Assembly: GCF_027579695.1 (NCBI RefSeq)
Contig: NC_083583.1
Coordinates: forward strand, 92,001-156,000
Direction of reading: 5' to 3'
DNA length: 64,000 nt
Source: Neoarius graeffei
Lineage: Eukaryota; Chordata; Actinopteri; Siluriformes; Ariidae
The notes under the pieces were generated by a model. That model saw only the letters and a list, made by a program, of their open reading frames with translations. It was not told the origin of the DNA and made no database searches. Both the position numbers and the translations under genes were made by a program. Shown here piece by piece: positions 24,236 through 35,267 of the stretch (positions within the stretch are counted from its first letter, which is position 1; each line of letters starts with the position of its first letter).

Positions 24236-24515
24236 ATAACATTACCTGGATTGCTTTCTTTCATCTCAGAAATATTGCTAAGATAAGAAATTTAATGTCA
24301 CTACATGACACAGAAAAACTAGTTCATGCTTTCGTTACCTCCAGGTTGGATTATTGTAATGCCTTACTGTCTGGATGTTCCAATAAGTGCATAAAAAAGC
24401 TCCAGTTAGTTCAAAATGCAGCAGCAAGAGTCCTTACTAGAAATAGAAAATATGACTCCATCACCCCTGTCTTATCCACACTGCATTGGCTCCCAATCAA
24501 ATTTCATATTGATTA
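24236..24515 (+). pseudogene. L2-type LINE copy A, RT C-terminal part (1)
   Basis: It continues the LINE ORF after the Gmr1 element: FFHLRNIAKIRNLMSLHDTE, then FVTSRLDYCNALLSGCSNK and KLQLVQNAAARVLTRNRKYD. It is cut at about 24516 by an opposite-strand LINE. The matching region in copy B is 45.1-45.3 kb. Confidence 0.88.
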
Positions 24516-24649
24516 TAAGTCAAGTCAAGTCAAGTTTATTGTCAAATATGCTATACATGCTCGACATACAGCACAGATGAAATATCAGTCCTCTCTGACC
24601 CACGGTGCAAACTGGCAATGCAATAAATAAAAAAAAATAGAATAATTGA

Positions 24650-24960
24650 AAAAAACAAACAATATAAACAGTATAAACACTCTAGATAGGAACTAGACAG
24701 ACTAAACACTCAAAAAAATATAAACAGAATAAATAAACAGTATAAACACTAGATAAGAACAAGACAGACTAAACACTCAAACAATATAAGCAATATAAAT
24801 AAACAGTATAAATACTAGATAACAAGACAGACTAAACACTCAGACAATATAAACAGAATAAATAAACAGCATAAACACTAGATAAGAACAAGACAGACTA
24901 AACACTCAAACAGACAATATGAACAGTATAAACACTCTAGATATTAACTAGACTAAACAC
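24650..24960. repeat. Tandem array in LINE 3' UTR
   Basis: Four to five imperfect units of about 60-70 bp built from 'aaacactagataagaac', 'aagacagactaaacactca' and 'aatataaacag' motifs, followed by a CA run at 24956-24975. It lies in the non-coding 3' part of the minus-strand LINE. Confidence 0.8.
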
Positions 24961-25168
24961 ACACACACACACACATATAAATTGGTACAAATAGGTACAA
25001 ATAACCAAACAGTCAAGGGCACTTGAGGTATAGCAGGTAAACATGAAACATGAAATAAGCAGAATAAACAAACTAGCAGCTGTTAAGGTGAGGTAGTGCG
25101 GAATAGTGCAAATGGGCGAGGTAAAGTGAGATGTGCGGTCCCTGAGTTCAGTGAGTTAATGAACGATG

Positions 25169-25171
25169 AGA

Positions 25172-25219
<48 letters not shown>
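25169..25219. repeat. (GT)n microsatellite
   Basis: A GT dinucleotide run of about 48 bp in the LINE, close to the end of its coding frame. Confidence 0.95.
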
Positions 25220-26145
25220 GGGGGGGACTGTGAGGGTGACATGTCAGATGCTGAAGAAGGGGTGTGTGCAAGCAGAATCTGTGGCAGGGGGCAGAGGGGG
25301 GAGGAGGGCCAGAACAGGGAGGCAGTTGAGCCTCCTGACCGCCTGGTGAAAGAAACTGTTCTTGAGCCTGCTGGTTTTGGCCCGGAGACTCCGCAGTCTC
25401 CTCCCCGACGGCAGCAGGCTGAAGAGGCTGTGAGATGGGTGGGTGGGGTCACCTGCAATTCTGATGGCTTTGCAAGTGAGGCGGGAGTTATAGATATCCA
25501 TAAGAGAAGGGAGAGAGACACCAATGATCTTCTCAGCTGCTCTCACGATGCGCTGCAGAGACTTGCAGCAGGACACGGTGCAGGCGCCGTACCACACGGT
25601 GATGCAGCTGGTCAGGATGTTCTCGATGGTACCTCTGTAGAATGTGTGCATGATGGGGGCCGGGACCCTTGCTCTCCTCAGTTTGCTGAGGAAGTAAAGA
25701 CGCTGTTGGGCTTTTTTGGCTAGTGATGCAGTGTTGTTGTTCCAGGACAGGTCTTCAGAAATGTGCACACCCAGAAACTTGGTGCTGCTCACCCTCTCCA
25801 CTGCAGCACCGTCGATAGATAGTGGAGCATGCTGGGTGTGCTCTCTCCTGAAGTCCACAACAATCTCCTTCGTCTTCTCCACATTCAGATGGAGATTGTT
25901 GTCCTTGCACCACATGGCCAAGTGGTTCACCTCACTCCTGTCAATTGTCTCATCGCCGTTGTTGATGAGACCCACCACAGTCATGTCATCTGCAAACTTA
26001 ATGAAGATATTTGAGCTGGATGTTGGTGTGCAGTCGTGGGTCAGCAGAGTGAAGAGGAGGGGGCTTAGCACACATCCTTGGGGGGCCCCCGTGTTTAGTG
26101 TGATGGTGCTGGAGGAGTTGCTGCTGACCCATACAATCAAATACT

Positions 26146-26427
26146 GTTAAAATACTACTATTGACCTTCAAAGCACTGAATGGTCTCGCACCACAGTACC
26201 TGAGTGAACTTCTGTTCCTCTATGACCTGCCACGCCTACTTAGATCAAAAGGTGCAGGCTATCTGCTGGTACCTCGTATAGTGAAGGCTACATCAGGGGG
26301 CAGAGCCTTTTCTTACAAAGCCCCACAGTTATGGAACAGCCTTCCAAGTAGTGTTTGGGAATCAGACACAGTCTCAGTGTTTAAGTCTTGGCTGAAAACA
26401 TATCTGTTTAGTCAAGCCTTGTGTTAA
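26146..26427 (+). pseudogene. L2-type LINE copy A, RT C-terminal part (2)
   Basis: LINE ORF resumed after the minus-strand insertion: LTFKALNGLAPQYLSELLFL, YDLPRLLRSKGAGYLLVPRI, FSYKAPQLWNSLPSSVWESD and KTYLFSQALC before TAA at 26425-26427. This is the usual C terminus of L2-group ORF2, and copy B has the same ending at 48.0 kb. The 3' UTR follows to 27345. Confidence 0.9.
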
Positions 26428-27531
26428 TGGTGTTTATGAGGTAAAGGTGTAGATCTGAAGGGTCCTCAGACATAGAGTGTTTTGGTAAACTGGGATGTAT
26501 GGATGCTGTCAGTCCCCACTCGCTTGCTCACTCGAGTTTGTTGACAGTGTAGTGGCTGCTGCTTTATGTCCCGGGGCCCCTCATGCCTGTGTTACCTTCT
26601 GGCTCTCCCCTTTTAGTTATGCTGTCATAGTTAGTTGCCAGAGTCCCTGCTTGTACTCCGTGCAATATGTATACTGTTCCTACTTATTCAGGTGACATTA
26701 GGCATACCTAACAACCTGTGTTTTCTCTCTCTTCTCTCACCCCCCAAATCTGTCCCTCTGAGTTACATATTGGTCCTGGGATCAAGATGCTGAACCTCTT
26801 CTGCTCCTCGGACCTGCCTGATCCATCCTGGTGCCCTGTGTCTTGTTGGAGTCTCATCGCATTGCTCCTGTGGAGAGTGGCCCCATGTGGACAGTTGGGG
26901 GACACGCCTGGAGGATGCTCTGGACTCTTACAGTGGTGCTTTTGTGGCTGGGGACTGCAGTTGACTTGCTGACTTTAGGACTGCATTTGACTTGCTGACT
27001 TTGGGACTGCAGTTGTTGTGAATGGTTTTGTGCTCGGGTTTCCGTCGGTGGGGGGTTTATAGCATCAACAAAGCTGACTTTATGTTAGGACTGTTAATGT
27101 TATAGTCATGTTGTCTGTTGTTTCCCAGATGGGGACGGGTTCCCTTTTGAGTCTGGTTCCTACCGAGGTTTCTTCTTCGTGTCGTCTGAGGGAGTTTTTC
27201 CTTGCCACCATAGCCACAGGCTTGCTCATTGGGGATAGATTAGGGATAAAATTAGCTCATATTTTAAGTCGTTCAAATTCTGTAAAGCTGCTTTGCGACA
27301 ATGTTTATTGTTAAAACGCTATACAAATAAACTTGACTTGACTTAATACTGCAATACTGAAAGTATTAAGCCTGTTTTGACATAAGTTGACAGAAAACTC
27401 CCTCATAGCTGATCTATTCTGCAAAATAAATAAACAAACAACTGCTATCACAAACAAGTGGTAATTATGTGTTCAATACACTTTATGTGCATTAAAAGTG
27501 TAAACTACATCCAGATTAAAACTCGGCAAAA

Positions 27532-27566
<35 letters not shown>

Positions 27567-28005
27567 ACTTTATTCTGAACAATAAAGAAGAAAAATATAA
27601 CAATAAAAAATTTAAATAAAAAATGCAATAATCAAAACATCATAAACAAACAGAATAGCGTAGCCACAAGGCAGTAACATAATAATGTTCAGAAAGGATT
27701 AGGAAGAAGTAATAACTTATCCAATCCTAACCCTCTATACCACCGCTAATCAAACGTCACTTTCCGCCATAATAAACTATATATACAAAAGAAAACAAAA
27801 GCAACAAACAAAAAGAAAACATACCAACATACCAAGACATACCGACATGGTATAATATCGACCAAATCAAATCATATATACAGATACTTATGCATATATA
27901 CACACATACAATACATCTATACAGTACATACATATACACATACCTATAACTATATACAAAATACAAGAAGACCAGTCACAGACTTACTCTCAATTTCATC
28001 ATCAC

Positions 28006-28754
28006 CTATATAGTCTGCCTGTCCTCATTCTCATATATTTTTAGTAACATGTTTTTATATAATTTTTTAAACAGTTTTATGTTGGTGCTATTTTTAAGTT
28101 CATTATCCAGACCATTCCACAATTTCACCCCACAGACTGTTATGCACATACTTTTCAGAGTTGTTCTAACATTTACTCTCTTAAAATTAATTTCCCCTCT
28201 CAGGTTATACCCACCCTGCCTTTCCATAAACATATTTTGTACCTCACCCGGAAGAAGGTTATGTCTTGCTTTATACATAATTTGTGCAGTCTTGTGTTTA
28301 ACCAGATCAGTGAATTTCAGAGTGTGTGCTTTTACGAATAATGCATTTGTATGCTCAAGATATCCCGTATTATTGACAATTCTTATTGCTCTTTTTTGTA
28401 ATGTGCATAATGGCTGCAGGTTAGATTTGTAGGTATTACCCCATATCTCCACACTGTAGCTCAGATATGGAAGTATGAGTGCATTATACAGAGTATGTAG
28501 TGATTTATAGTCCAGAATGTGTCTTGATTTCCCCAAAATTGCAGTAATCTTTGCTATTTTTGCTTTAACATGATTAATATGTGGTTTCCATCAGATTTTA
28601 TGATCAACAATCACACCCAGAAATTTTATTTCATACACTCTTTCTATGGTTATGTTGTCAATTTTCAATTCAACTTGAGGGTTCCACTTATATTTTCCAA
28701 ATAACATAATCTTTGTTTTACTCAAATTCAATGACAATTTGTTTACATTAAACC
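28006..28754 (-). pseudogene. LINE ORF2, C-terminal part
   Basis: The minus-strand reading contains SLHTLYNALILPYLSYSVEI and then WGNTYKSNLQPL, LQKRAIRIVNN and KLWNGLDNELKNSTNIKLFK: the RT thumb and C-terminal region typical of CR1/L2 ORF2. A TGA near 28595 and the tail insertion at 28755 separate it from the main ORF2 frame. Confidence 0.85.
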
Positions 28755-28873
28755 AGGCTTGCTCATTGGGGATAGATTAGGGATAAAATTAGCTCATGTT
28801 TTAAGTCGTTCAAATTCTGTAAAGCTGCTTTGCGACAATGTTTATTGTTAAAAGTGCTGTACAAATAAACTTG
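28755..28873 (+). mobile_element. Inserted L2-type 3' tail (about 0.12 kb)
   Basis: Plus-strand sequence 'ggcttgctcattggggatag' through 'acaaataaacttga', equal to the last 120 bp of the L2-type LINE. It splits the ORF2 of the opposite-strand LINE. Same kind of mini-insertion as at 9904. Confidence 0.85.
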
Positions 28874-30990
28874 ATTTTTAATTTATTCATTTCGGTTGTG
28901 ATTGTTTCCATAAGCTGCTGTGCATTGTCCCCGGCGCAAAAGATGTTTGTATCATCGGCAAATAAAATGCATTTCATTATACATGATACATTACATAAGT
29001 CATTAATGTACAATATAAACAGTTTAGGACCTAAGACAGACCCTTGCGGTACTCCACATGTTATGGGCAAATAATCAGATGTGTGATCTCCAATTTTTAC
29101 AAATTGCTGCCTGTTGCTTAAGTAGCTCTTCACCCAGTCCAAACCAACCCCTCTGATACCATACCTCTCTAATTTGTTGAATAGAATGTCGTGATTTATT
29201 GTGTCAAATGCTTTCTTTAGATCTATGAAAATTCCCATAACATGTTTTTTATTGTCTATACCATTTGTGATTTTCTTGATAAGTTCCATTAATGCCAGGG
29301 TTGTTGATCTGTCTTTCCGGAATCCGTATTGACTGTCAGCTAAAAGTTTGTATTTTTCAATGAAGTTGTCTAGTTTTGCTGTGAACAGTTTTTCGAGGAT
29401 CTTGGAGAACTGAGAGAGTAAAGAAACTGGCCTGTAATTTGTGTAATGGTGTCTATCCCCACATTTATATAAAGGTATAACTTTAGCTATTTTCATGTTG
29501 TTTGGAAATTTACCAGATTGAAAAGACATATTACATATGTGAGTAAACGGGTCTGCAATTTCTTCAATAACTTTTTTTATTAAACTCATATCAATATCAT
29601 TCCAGTCAGTGGAGGTTTTACTTTCACTTCTCCATACAATCTCTATGACCTCTTTTATGCCAACTGCACCAATGAATATAGATTTAGGATTTCTCTCCGA
29701 TCGAGCAGCCTCCGCCCCTCCAGGTGTGTCTGTATCCTGAATCTTTTCTGCCAGATCTGGTCCCACATTTACAAAGAATCTATTAAAACCATTTACCACT
29801 TCTTCCATATTATTTATTGATCTGTCATTCTCAATATAATGATCAGGGTAGCTTGTGTTTTTGTTTTTAGCTCCATTCCTAATAATACTATTCAGTACAT
29901 TCCATAGCCCCTTCATGTTATTTTTATTACTATCTAATAATTTATTATAATATTCCTTCTTACATGTCCTCATAATGCTGGTTAATTTATTCTTGTATTT
30001 TTTATATTTAATTTCTGCCTCTAAAGTTCTTTTTTTTATGAATTGTCTATACAGTGTGTTCTTTTTTTTACAGGCATTTTTTAATCCTTTGGTGATCCAT
30101 GGACCATTTGCTTGTTTTTGTCCATCATTGTATTTCCTTACAGGACAGGTTTTATCATATAGTGTTTTAAAGATATTTAGAAATCCACTGTATGCTTTGT
30201 CAATATCTTCTTCCTCATATACTACTTTCCAGTTCTGTTTAAGTAATTCACTCTTAAGTGTCCTTATGTTTTCTTTGGTTCTTACCTGTTTGTATTTCAG
30301 CTGATTCATATCCTTAGGTTTCCAGTAATTACAGTGATAGACAATAAATACAGGCAAATGGTCACTGATGTCATTGTATAAAAGCCCACTTTCTGTATTA
30401 TTTTCCATACTGTTTGTAAATATGTTATCTATTAATGTGACACAATGAGAAGTAATTCTACTAGGTTTGGTGATTTTTGGGTATAAACCCATATTGTACA
30501 TTGTATTTATGAAATCTTCTGTCATTTTATGCTTTTTTGGATTTAACAGATCAATATTATAATCCCCACAGATAAACACAGTCTTCTGCACTGAGTTAGA
30601 AAACATGTTTTCCATCCAGTTTTCAAATATATCAATACTTGATGCTGGAGTTCTGTACAAACAGCTCACAATTATATTTTTTGCTTTTTCCATACAAATT
30701 TCCACTGTGATACATTCCACCAGATTACCAACAGCTGCTGTCATACTCTCCACCACCTTATACTTCAGTCCTTTGTCCACATATATTGCCACACCTCCTC
30801 CTCTCTTTTTCACTCTGTTTATATGATTTAGATCATAACCCTCCATCTCAAAGTCCACACCTCTGTCAGTGCTGATCCATGTCTCTGAAATTGCTATGAT
30901 GTTGAATGGGTTCTTAAACTGTTTCAAATATTCTTTAATATTGTGGAAGTTGGCATATAGGCATCTGCTATTGAAGTGGATGATTGATAT
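28874..30990 (-). pseudogene. LINE ORF2: endonuclease and reverse transcriptase
   Basis: A roughly 705-residue open frame. The AP-type endonuclease comes first: FNIIAISETWI, GGGVAIYVDKGLKYKV, VFICGDYNIDLL and the catalytic SDHLPVFI. RT follows: [88 protein letters not shown] and CILFADDTNIFC (FADD). No stop interrupts it until the tail insertion at 28873. Open sequence extends upstream of the first Met (30927) to about 30990, so the true start is uncertain. If undivided it would be a plausible active enzyme. Confidence 0.88.
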
Positions 30991-31205
30991 GTTATGCTTT
31001 GATTAGAAAGTTGTGTTGTAGTGCTCATCTGTGTAATAACTGCAGCTGTTCCCTATATCATTGAGTAAATTGTTATCCGGATCAACATCATGTTCTATGT
31101 CCTGTATTTTATGTTCTGTATATACAAAGTTTTCTAGTCCTAATGTGTGTTTATTATCAGGAGTTGTCATGGCTGTAGTTTAAGTTTACCTTGTTGTACG
31201 TTTCA

Positions 31206-31904
31206 TTAATATTTGCTCAGCTCCTCCAGCTCCCTGATGACTAGAACTTTGGCTTGTTCTGGTGTTCCATTTAACTTAATGTATATTTTGCAGTTTGAAG
31301 TCCATGTAGATTGTATTTTCTTCTGTTTTCTGAGTAGACGGGCCATTCTGGCAATGTCCGCATTTTTCTTTGTCAGGTGTTCATTGAGGTACACATCTGA
31401 TCCCTTCAGCCATCTTCCCTGTTTCAGCAGTTCATTTTTGTGTTTCCTATTTGCAAACCGAACTATTATTGCCGGTTTTGTCTTCACGTTTCTCCTTGGG
31501 AGTGGGTGACAGGCCTCGATGTTCTCCCTGTCTAACTCGACTCCCTTTGAGCAGAGAAACGCCGCCACCTGTTGCTCCACCGATGCCGCGTCCTGCTCGC
31601 TCGGCTCCTCTCCGTTCCGCATCGTCACTGCCCGTGCATATGAACGAGGTTTCGTTTCCAAGCCGGTGATTATGATGTCATTCATTCTGGTATATTGCTC
31701 CAGATCGGCCACTCGGTTCTCCAGCAAGTTAATCCGCTTGTCCTTCTCAGTGTTTTGTAGCCTCAAGGCTTTAACTTTCTCCACCAGGCTCATGATGGTT
31801 TTCTGCTGTTGTCTAACAGCAGAAACCTCCTCCGTCAACATGTCGAGCGATCTTTTAATATCGTCGACCTCCTCAACCTGTGCTGTATTCTTTTTTGGTG
31901 GCAT
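31206..31904 (-). CDS. LINE ORF1, coiled-coil nucleic-acid-binding protein
   Basis: An intact 232-residue frame. The start MPPKKNTAQVEEVDDIKRSL lies at 31902-31904 in the expected place upstream of ORF2. Residues about 15-75 are a heptad coiled coil (SLVEKVKALRLQNTEKDKRI). Then comes QYTRMNDIIITGLE with a C-terminal region (KPAIIVRFANRKHKNELLKQ, SCKIYIKLNGTPEQA) that resembles the RNA-recognition and C-terminal domains of LINE ORF1 proteins. It probably trimerises and coats LINE RNA. About 210 bp separate it from the first ORF2 codons. It is a transposon gene, not a host gene. Confidence 0.8.
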   Translation of the reverse strand: MPPKKNTAQVEEVDDIKRSLDMLTEEVSAVRQQQKTIMSLVEKVKALRLQNTEKDKRINLLENRVADLEQYTRMNDIIITGLETKPRSYARAVTMRNGEEPSEQDAASVEQQVAAFLCSKGVELDRENIEACHPLPRRNVKTKPAIIVRFANRKHKNELLKQGRWLKGSDVYLNEHLTKKNADIARMARLLRKQKKIQSTWTSNCKIYIKLNGTPEQAKVLVIRELEELSKY

Positions 31905-32049
31905 GGCGTCCCATTATCATAACAACACGCCCACTGGTAGCTTCTTACCCCTTTCAGCTTCTGAGCGATGCGAAGTGAGGAGCGAAGCGCAGGAAGAACA
32001 AGCGGTGCGGCGGCAGTAGCGCGGCAGGAAAGTCTGAGGCTTCAGCCAC

Positions 32050-32140
32050 AGCCCGGGCCTGCTCTTGCTCTCAGCCCGCTCTCATGCAGCCTCTCAGCCC
32101 GCTCTCGCTCTCAGCCCGCTCTCGCGCAGCCTCTCCTGCA
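32050..32140 (-). repeat. GC-rich short tandem repeat in LINE 5' region
   Basis: Repeated CAGCCCGCTCTC-type units separated by 'tcgctct' or 'atgcagcct' (about five units at 32060-32135). It sits just upstream of ORF1, where LINE promoters lie. A promoter role is inference. Confidence 0.6.
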
Positions 32141-32221
32141 GCAAATCAAAAAACCTTCATGGTGCTTACAACACGTTTTTTTTTAAATCAAGTGTCTACT
32201 TTTTTAAAAATAAAGGTTCCA

Positions 32222-32690
32222 CTATGGGCAGCACAGTGGTGTAGTGGTTAGCGCTGTCACCTCACAGCAAGAAGGTCTGGGTTCGAGCCCCGTGGCCAGC
32301 GAGGGCCTTTCTGTATGGAGTTTGCATGTTCTCCCCGTGTCTGCGTGGGTTTCCTCCAAGTGCTCCGGTTTCCCCCACAGTCCAAAGACATGCAGGTTAG
32401 GTTAACTGGTGACTCTAAATTGACCGTAGGTGTGAGTGTGAATGGTTGTCTGTGTCTATGTGTCAGCCCTGTGATGACCTGGCGATTTGTCCAGGGTGAA
32501 CCCCGCCTTTCGCCCGTAGTCAGCTGGGATAGGCTCCAGCTTGCCTGCGACCCTGTAGAACAGGATAAAGCAGCTAGAGATAATGAGATGAGATGAGATG
32601 AGATGAGATGAGATGAGATGAGATGAGATGAGATGAGATGAGATGAGATGAGATGAGATGAGATGAGATGAGATGAGATGAGAGGTTCCA
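32222..32690 (+). mobile_element. tRNA-derived SINE with long GAGAT array
   Basis: Same SINE family as at 38-385: A box in 'gtggtgtagtggttagcgct', B box in 'gggttcgagcccc', full body, and a 3' tail of more than 20 ATGAG/GAGAT units (32580-32682). The sequence 'aggttccactatg' occurs just before (32213-32225) and after (32683-32695), giving a 13-bp target duplication. Confidence 0.9.
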
Positions 32691-32695
32691 CTATG

Positions 32696-33675
32696 AACTG
32701 ATGTGCTTTCTTTTTGAAATTATGGCTTGTCTAGGAACCATTCATGTTTTGAGAACCATTGAAACAAGGGTCCTGTTGAGAACTTTATGGGTTTTTCAGA
32801 TTGCCTCTCTAGGAGAACCTTTAAATTTGCCATAGAATGCATTTATTCAGTATTTTAAATTGTACTCTGATGTCTAAACAGAAGGTATGTGACTTTGGTT
32901 GGAGTGAAAAATGCCCAGATGTGGTTTGACACACCCATTTACAAACCTATGGTTTGGCCCTAAATTGAAACAAGCTATATTCCTTTTTTTGTGAGCACAT
33001 TAACATATTGATGCTCTGATTGGCATCTTAATATAAGATGCTGCAATTGGCTGGTTTGTAGCTGGTGTGCGCCACTAGGGCATAATTGTCTGTGGTGGCT
33101 GTTTCCACAGGCTGCAGTGTGCTCTGAGAAATACAGTACAAAAATGCGACCCAGAAGTACTGCTCAGACAGTAGATTTATGTGACAGCACAGGCTATTTC
33201 TTTGAATGGGACACAGGCAGGAAAATAAAATGATCCTCCATGTACAGAAGCTAGGTTGTCATGCTGTCTAATTCATCCATTTTGTTGCCGAGTGAGCACA
33301 CTTTGGAGAGAAGTATGTTCGGGAGTGCCGGTCAAAAGCCATGGCATCTCCCTTGAGCTCTCTGGCTTGGCATCTCTTTGTTCCAGGGAGCATGGCTGGT
33401 GAATCCTCCAGTGAGCTTTTGCCTGAGAATTTCCACAGGGGTGCATGCAAAGTCTGGAAGATTATTTTGCAGTGTTAAGCGGCCGATGTATAGGAGATAA
33501 TTCTGGTCAAAAGTCTTGTCTCTGAAGCTCGTGTGAGTGCTCTGCAACGTCTTCCATGAGATCTCTGGCTTGGTGTCACTTTGTTCTGTGGAAAAAGGCT
33601 GGGGAATCCCAGTGGTGAGTTTGTCATTGTCACATTCTTCACGATACCTGCAGAAGTCAGCTGTGCAGGTCCATG
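32696..33675. other. Unassigned; possible LINE fragment
   Basis: No confident gene. At 33240-33660 the minus strand reads KTFDQNYLLYIGRLTLQNNL and, further on, SLGNKMDEL. The latter looks like the start of an AP-endonuclease in LINE ORF2 proteins. Frames are broken, so if real it is a small old LINE fragment. Confidence 0.35.
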
Positions 33676-34084
33676 ATGGATACAACCCCATTTCCAAAAA
33701 GTTGGGACACTGTAAAAAACAATGTGATGATTTGCAAATCACGGAAGCCCTATATTTCATTGAAAATAATACAGACAACAAAGCAAATGTTGAAACTGAG
33801 AAATTTTATCACTGTTTGTTGCAATTTGATGCCAGCGATACATTTCAAAAAAGTTGGGACTGGGGCATCTTTACGACTGTGTTGCATCACCTCCCACTTC
33901 TTTTAACAACATTCTGTAAATGTTTGGGAACTGAGGAGACCAAATGCATAGTTTTGAAAGTGAAATGTCCCATTCTTGCCTGATTATCAGATTTCAGCTG
34001 CTCAACAGTTCGGGGTCTCAACACTGATCACCACTACCACTGTTAGATGAGCCAGCAGCAGCAGCATCACTGATCACTGCCATT

Positions 34085-34142
<58 letters not shown>
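34085..34142. repeat. (GT)n microsatellite
   Basis: An uninterrupted GT run of about 56 bp inside the degraded Tc1-like element. Confidence 0.95.
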
Positions 34143-34143
<1 letters not shown>

Positions 34144-34330
34144 CTTTTTTTAAGTGCATTTTCCACAAATCAGAAAAAGTTGGGACAGTATAATGAAATT
34201 GAAATACAAATTTTCAATGACTAAAACTGAAAAACACTGATTTGTAAATACCTGTATTGCACTCAAAACAATACAACAGTACCCTATCTGATGCTTTATC
34301 TCATGAATTTTATTCTTTATTCCAAATAAA

Positions 34331-34678
34331 CATCTCATCTCATCATCTCTAGCTGCTTTATCCTTCTACAGGGTCGCAGGCAAGCTGGAGCCTATCCCAG
34401 CTGACTACGGGCAAAAGGTGGGGTACACCCTGGACAAGTTGCCAGGTCATCACAGGACTGACACATAGACACAGACAACCATTCACACCTACGGTCAATT
34501 TAGAGTCACCAGTTAACCTAACCTGTATGTCTTTGGGGGAAACCGGAGCACCCGGAGGATACCCACGTGGACAACATGCAAACCCCACACAGAAAGGCCC
34601 TCACTGGCCACGGGGATCGAACCCGGACCCGCTTGCTGTAAGGTGACAGTGCTAACCACTACACCACTGTGCCGCCCC
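34331..34678 (-). mobile_element. tRNA-derived SINE, minus strand
   Basis: A full SINE in reverse orientation, from the CATCT tail at the left to 'aaccactacaccactgtgcc' (the tRNA-like head) at the right. A 12-bp target duplication CCAAATAAACAT is present at 34322-34333 and 34679-34690. Confidence 0.9.
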
Positions 34679-35267
34679 CCAAATAAACATTTATTTAAAT
34701 TTTAATTCTTGCAACATATTTCAAAAATGTTAGAACAGTAAAGCATTTCCCACTTTATAACGCTCCCGTTCCTTCTCCCAACACTTAAAAGATGTTTATG
34801 GACTGAAGACTCCAAGTGATGAAGTGTTTCAGGTGTTATTTTTGTCCCGTTCTTCCTGCAAACAGGTCTTAAGGTGTGTAACAGTTCGGGGTCATCACTG
34901 TCATATTTTTAATTTCTAAATTCTCCACACATCCTCTATTGGGGACAGAGGGGACATGCCCTCGTATTCCACAGCCACGCCTTTGTAATGTGAGCAGAAT
35001 GTGGTTTTGCACTGTCTTGTTGAAATCTCCCTGGAAAAGACATCATCTTAAAGGCAGCAGATATTGCTTCAAAATCGCAATGTACTTTTCTGCATTAATA
35101 CTCCATCACGGAAGTGTAAGTTACCTTTATCAAGGGTACTGACCCAACCCCATACCACGACATGCCCTGGCTTTTGGACTTGTTCCTGCTAACAGTCTGG
35201 ATTGTCCTTTTCCTCTTTGGTCCGAAGCACACAGCACCCATTTCTTCCAAAAAAGACCTGGAAGACC

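Larger units (their letters stand above)
24516..26145 (-). mobile_element. Second LINE (Rex1/CR1-group), 5'-truncated
   Basis: A minus-strand non-LTR element inserted in LINE copy A. It ends at the left with AATAAACTTGACTTGAC repeats. The 3' UTR has a 24650-24960 tandem array and a GT/CA run. The 298-residue frame 25244-26140 reads LNTGAPQGCVLSPLLF, FIKFADDMTVVGLINNGDE (FADD active site), STKFLGVHISEDLSW and KKAQQRLYFLSKLRRARVP, i.e. RT palm, thumb and C-terminal region. The N-terminal RT and endonuclease are absent through 5' truncation. The clade name is tentative. Confidence 0.8.
9225..27345 (+). mobile_element. L2-type LINE copy A (host of nested insertions)
   Basis: A non-LTR retrotransposon of the CR1/L2 group, split by later insertions. 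Retained pieces are 9225-9903, about 10007-10354, 24236-24515 and 26146-27345. Laid end to end they follow the same order as copy B at 43.4-48.9 kb, which proves the interruptions. It ends in a 3' UTR with 'gctatacaaataaacttgac' and a TTGAC repeat tail. The 5' end is missing: it starts at the RT domain with no endonuclease. The insertions are a 0.1-kb LINE tail, a Gmr1-like LTR element and an opposite-strand LINE. Confidence 0.85.
27536..32140 (-). mobile_element. Near full-length LINE (CR1/L2/Crack group)
   Basis: A minus-strand non-LTR retrotransposon with two ORFs. The 3' end is at the left with an ATTG/TCAA tetranucleotide tail (27536-27566). ORF2 covers about 28006-30990 and ORF1 31206-31904, and a GC-rich 5' region extends to about 32140. 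It is interrupted at 28755-28873 by a short L2-type 3' tail. Lesions are few (one stop near 28595 plus the insertion), so it looks younger than its neighbours. The clade is inferred from the RT style only. Confidence 0.82.

Noticed and set aside
24650-24960. Regular repeats as a CRISPR-like array
   Set aside because: The units are imperfect tandem copies without unique spacers, inside a LINE 3' UTR, in a vertebrate genome.
32257-32691. 144-codon minus frame starting MEPLISSHLISSHL
   Set aside because: It is a translation of the GAGAT tail and body of a SINE.
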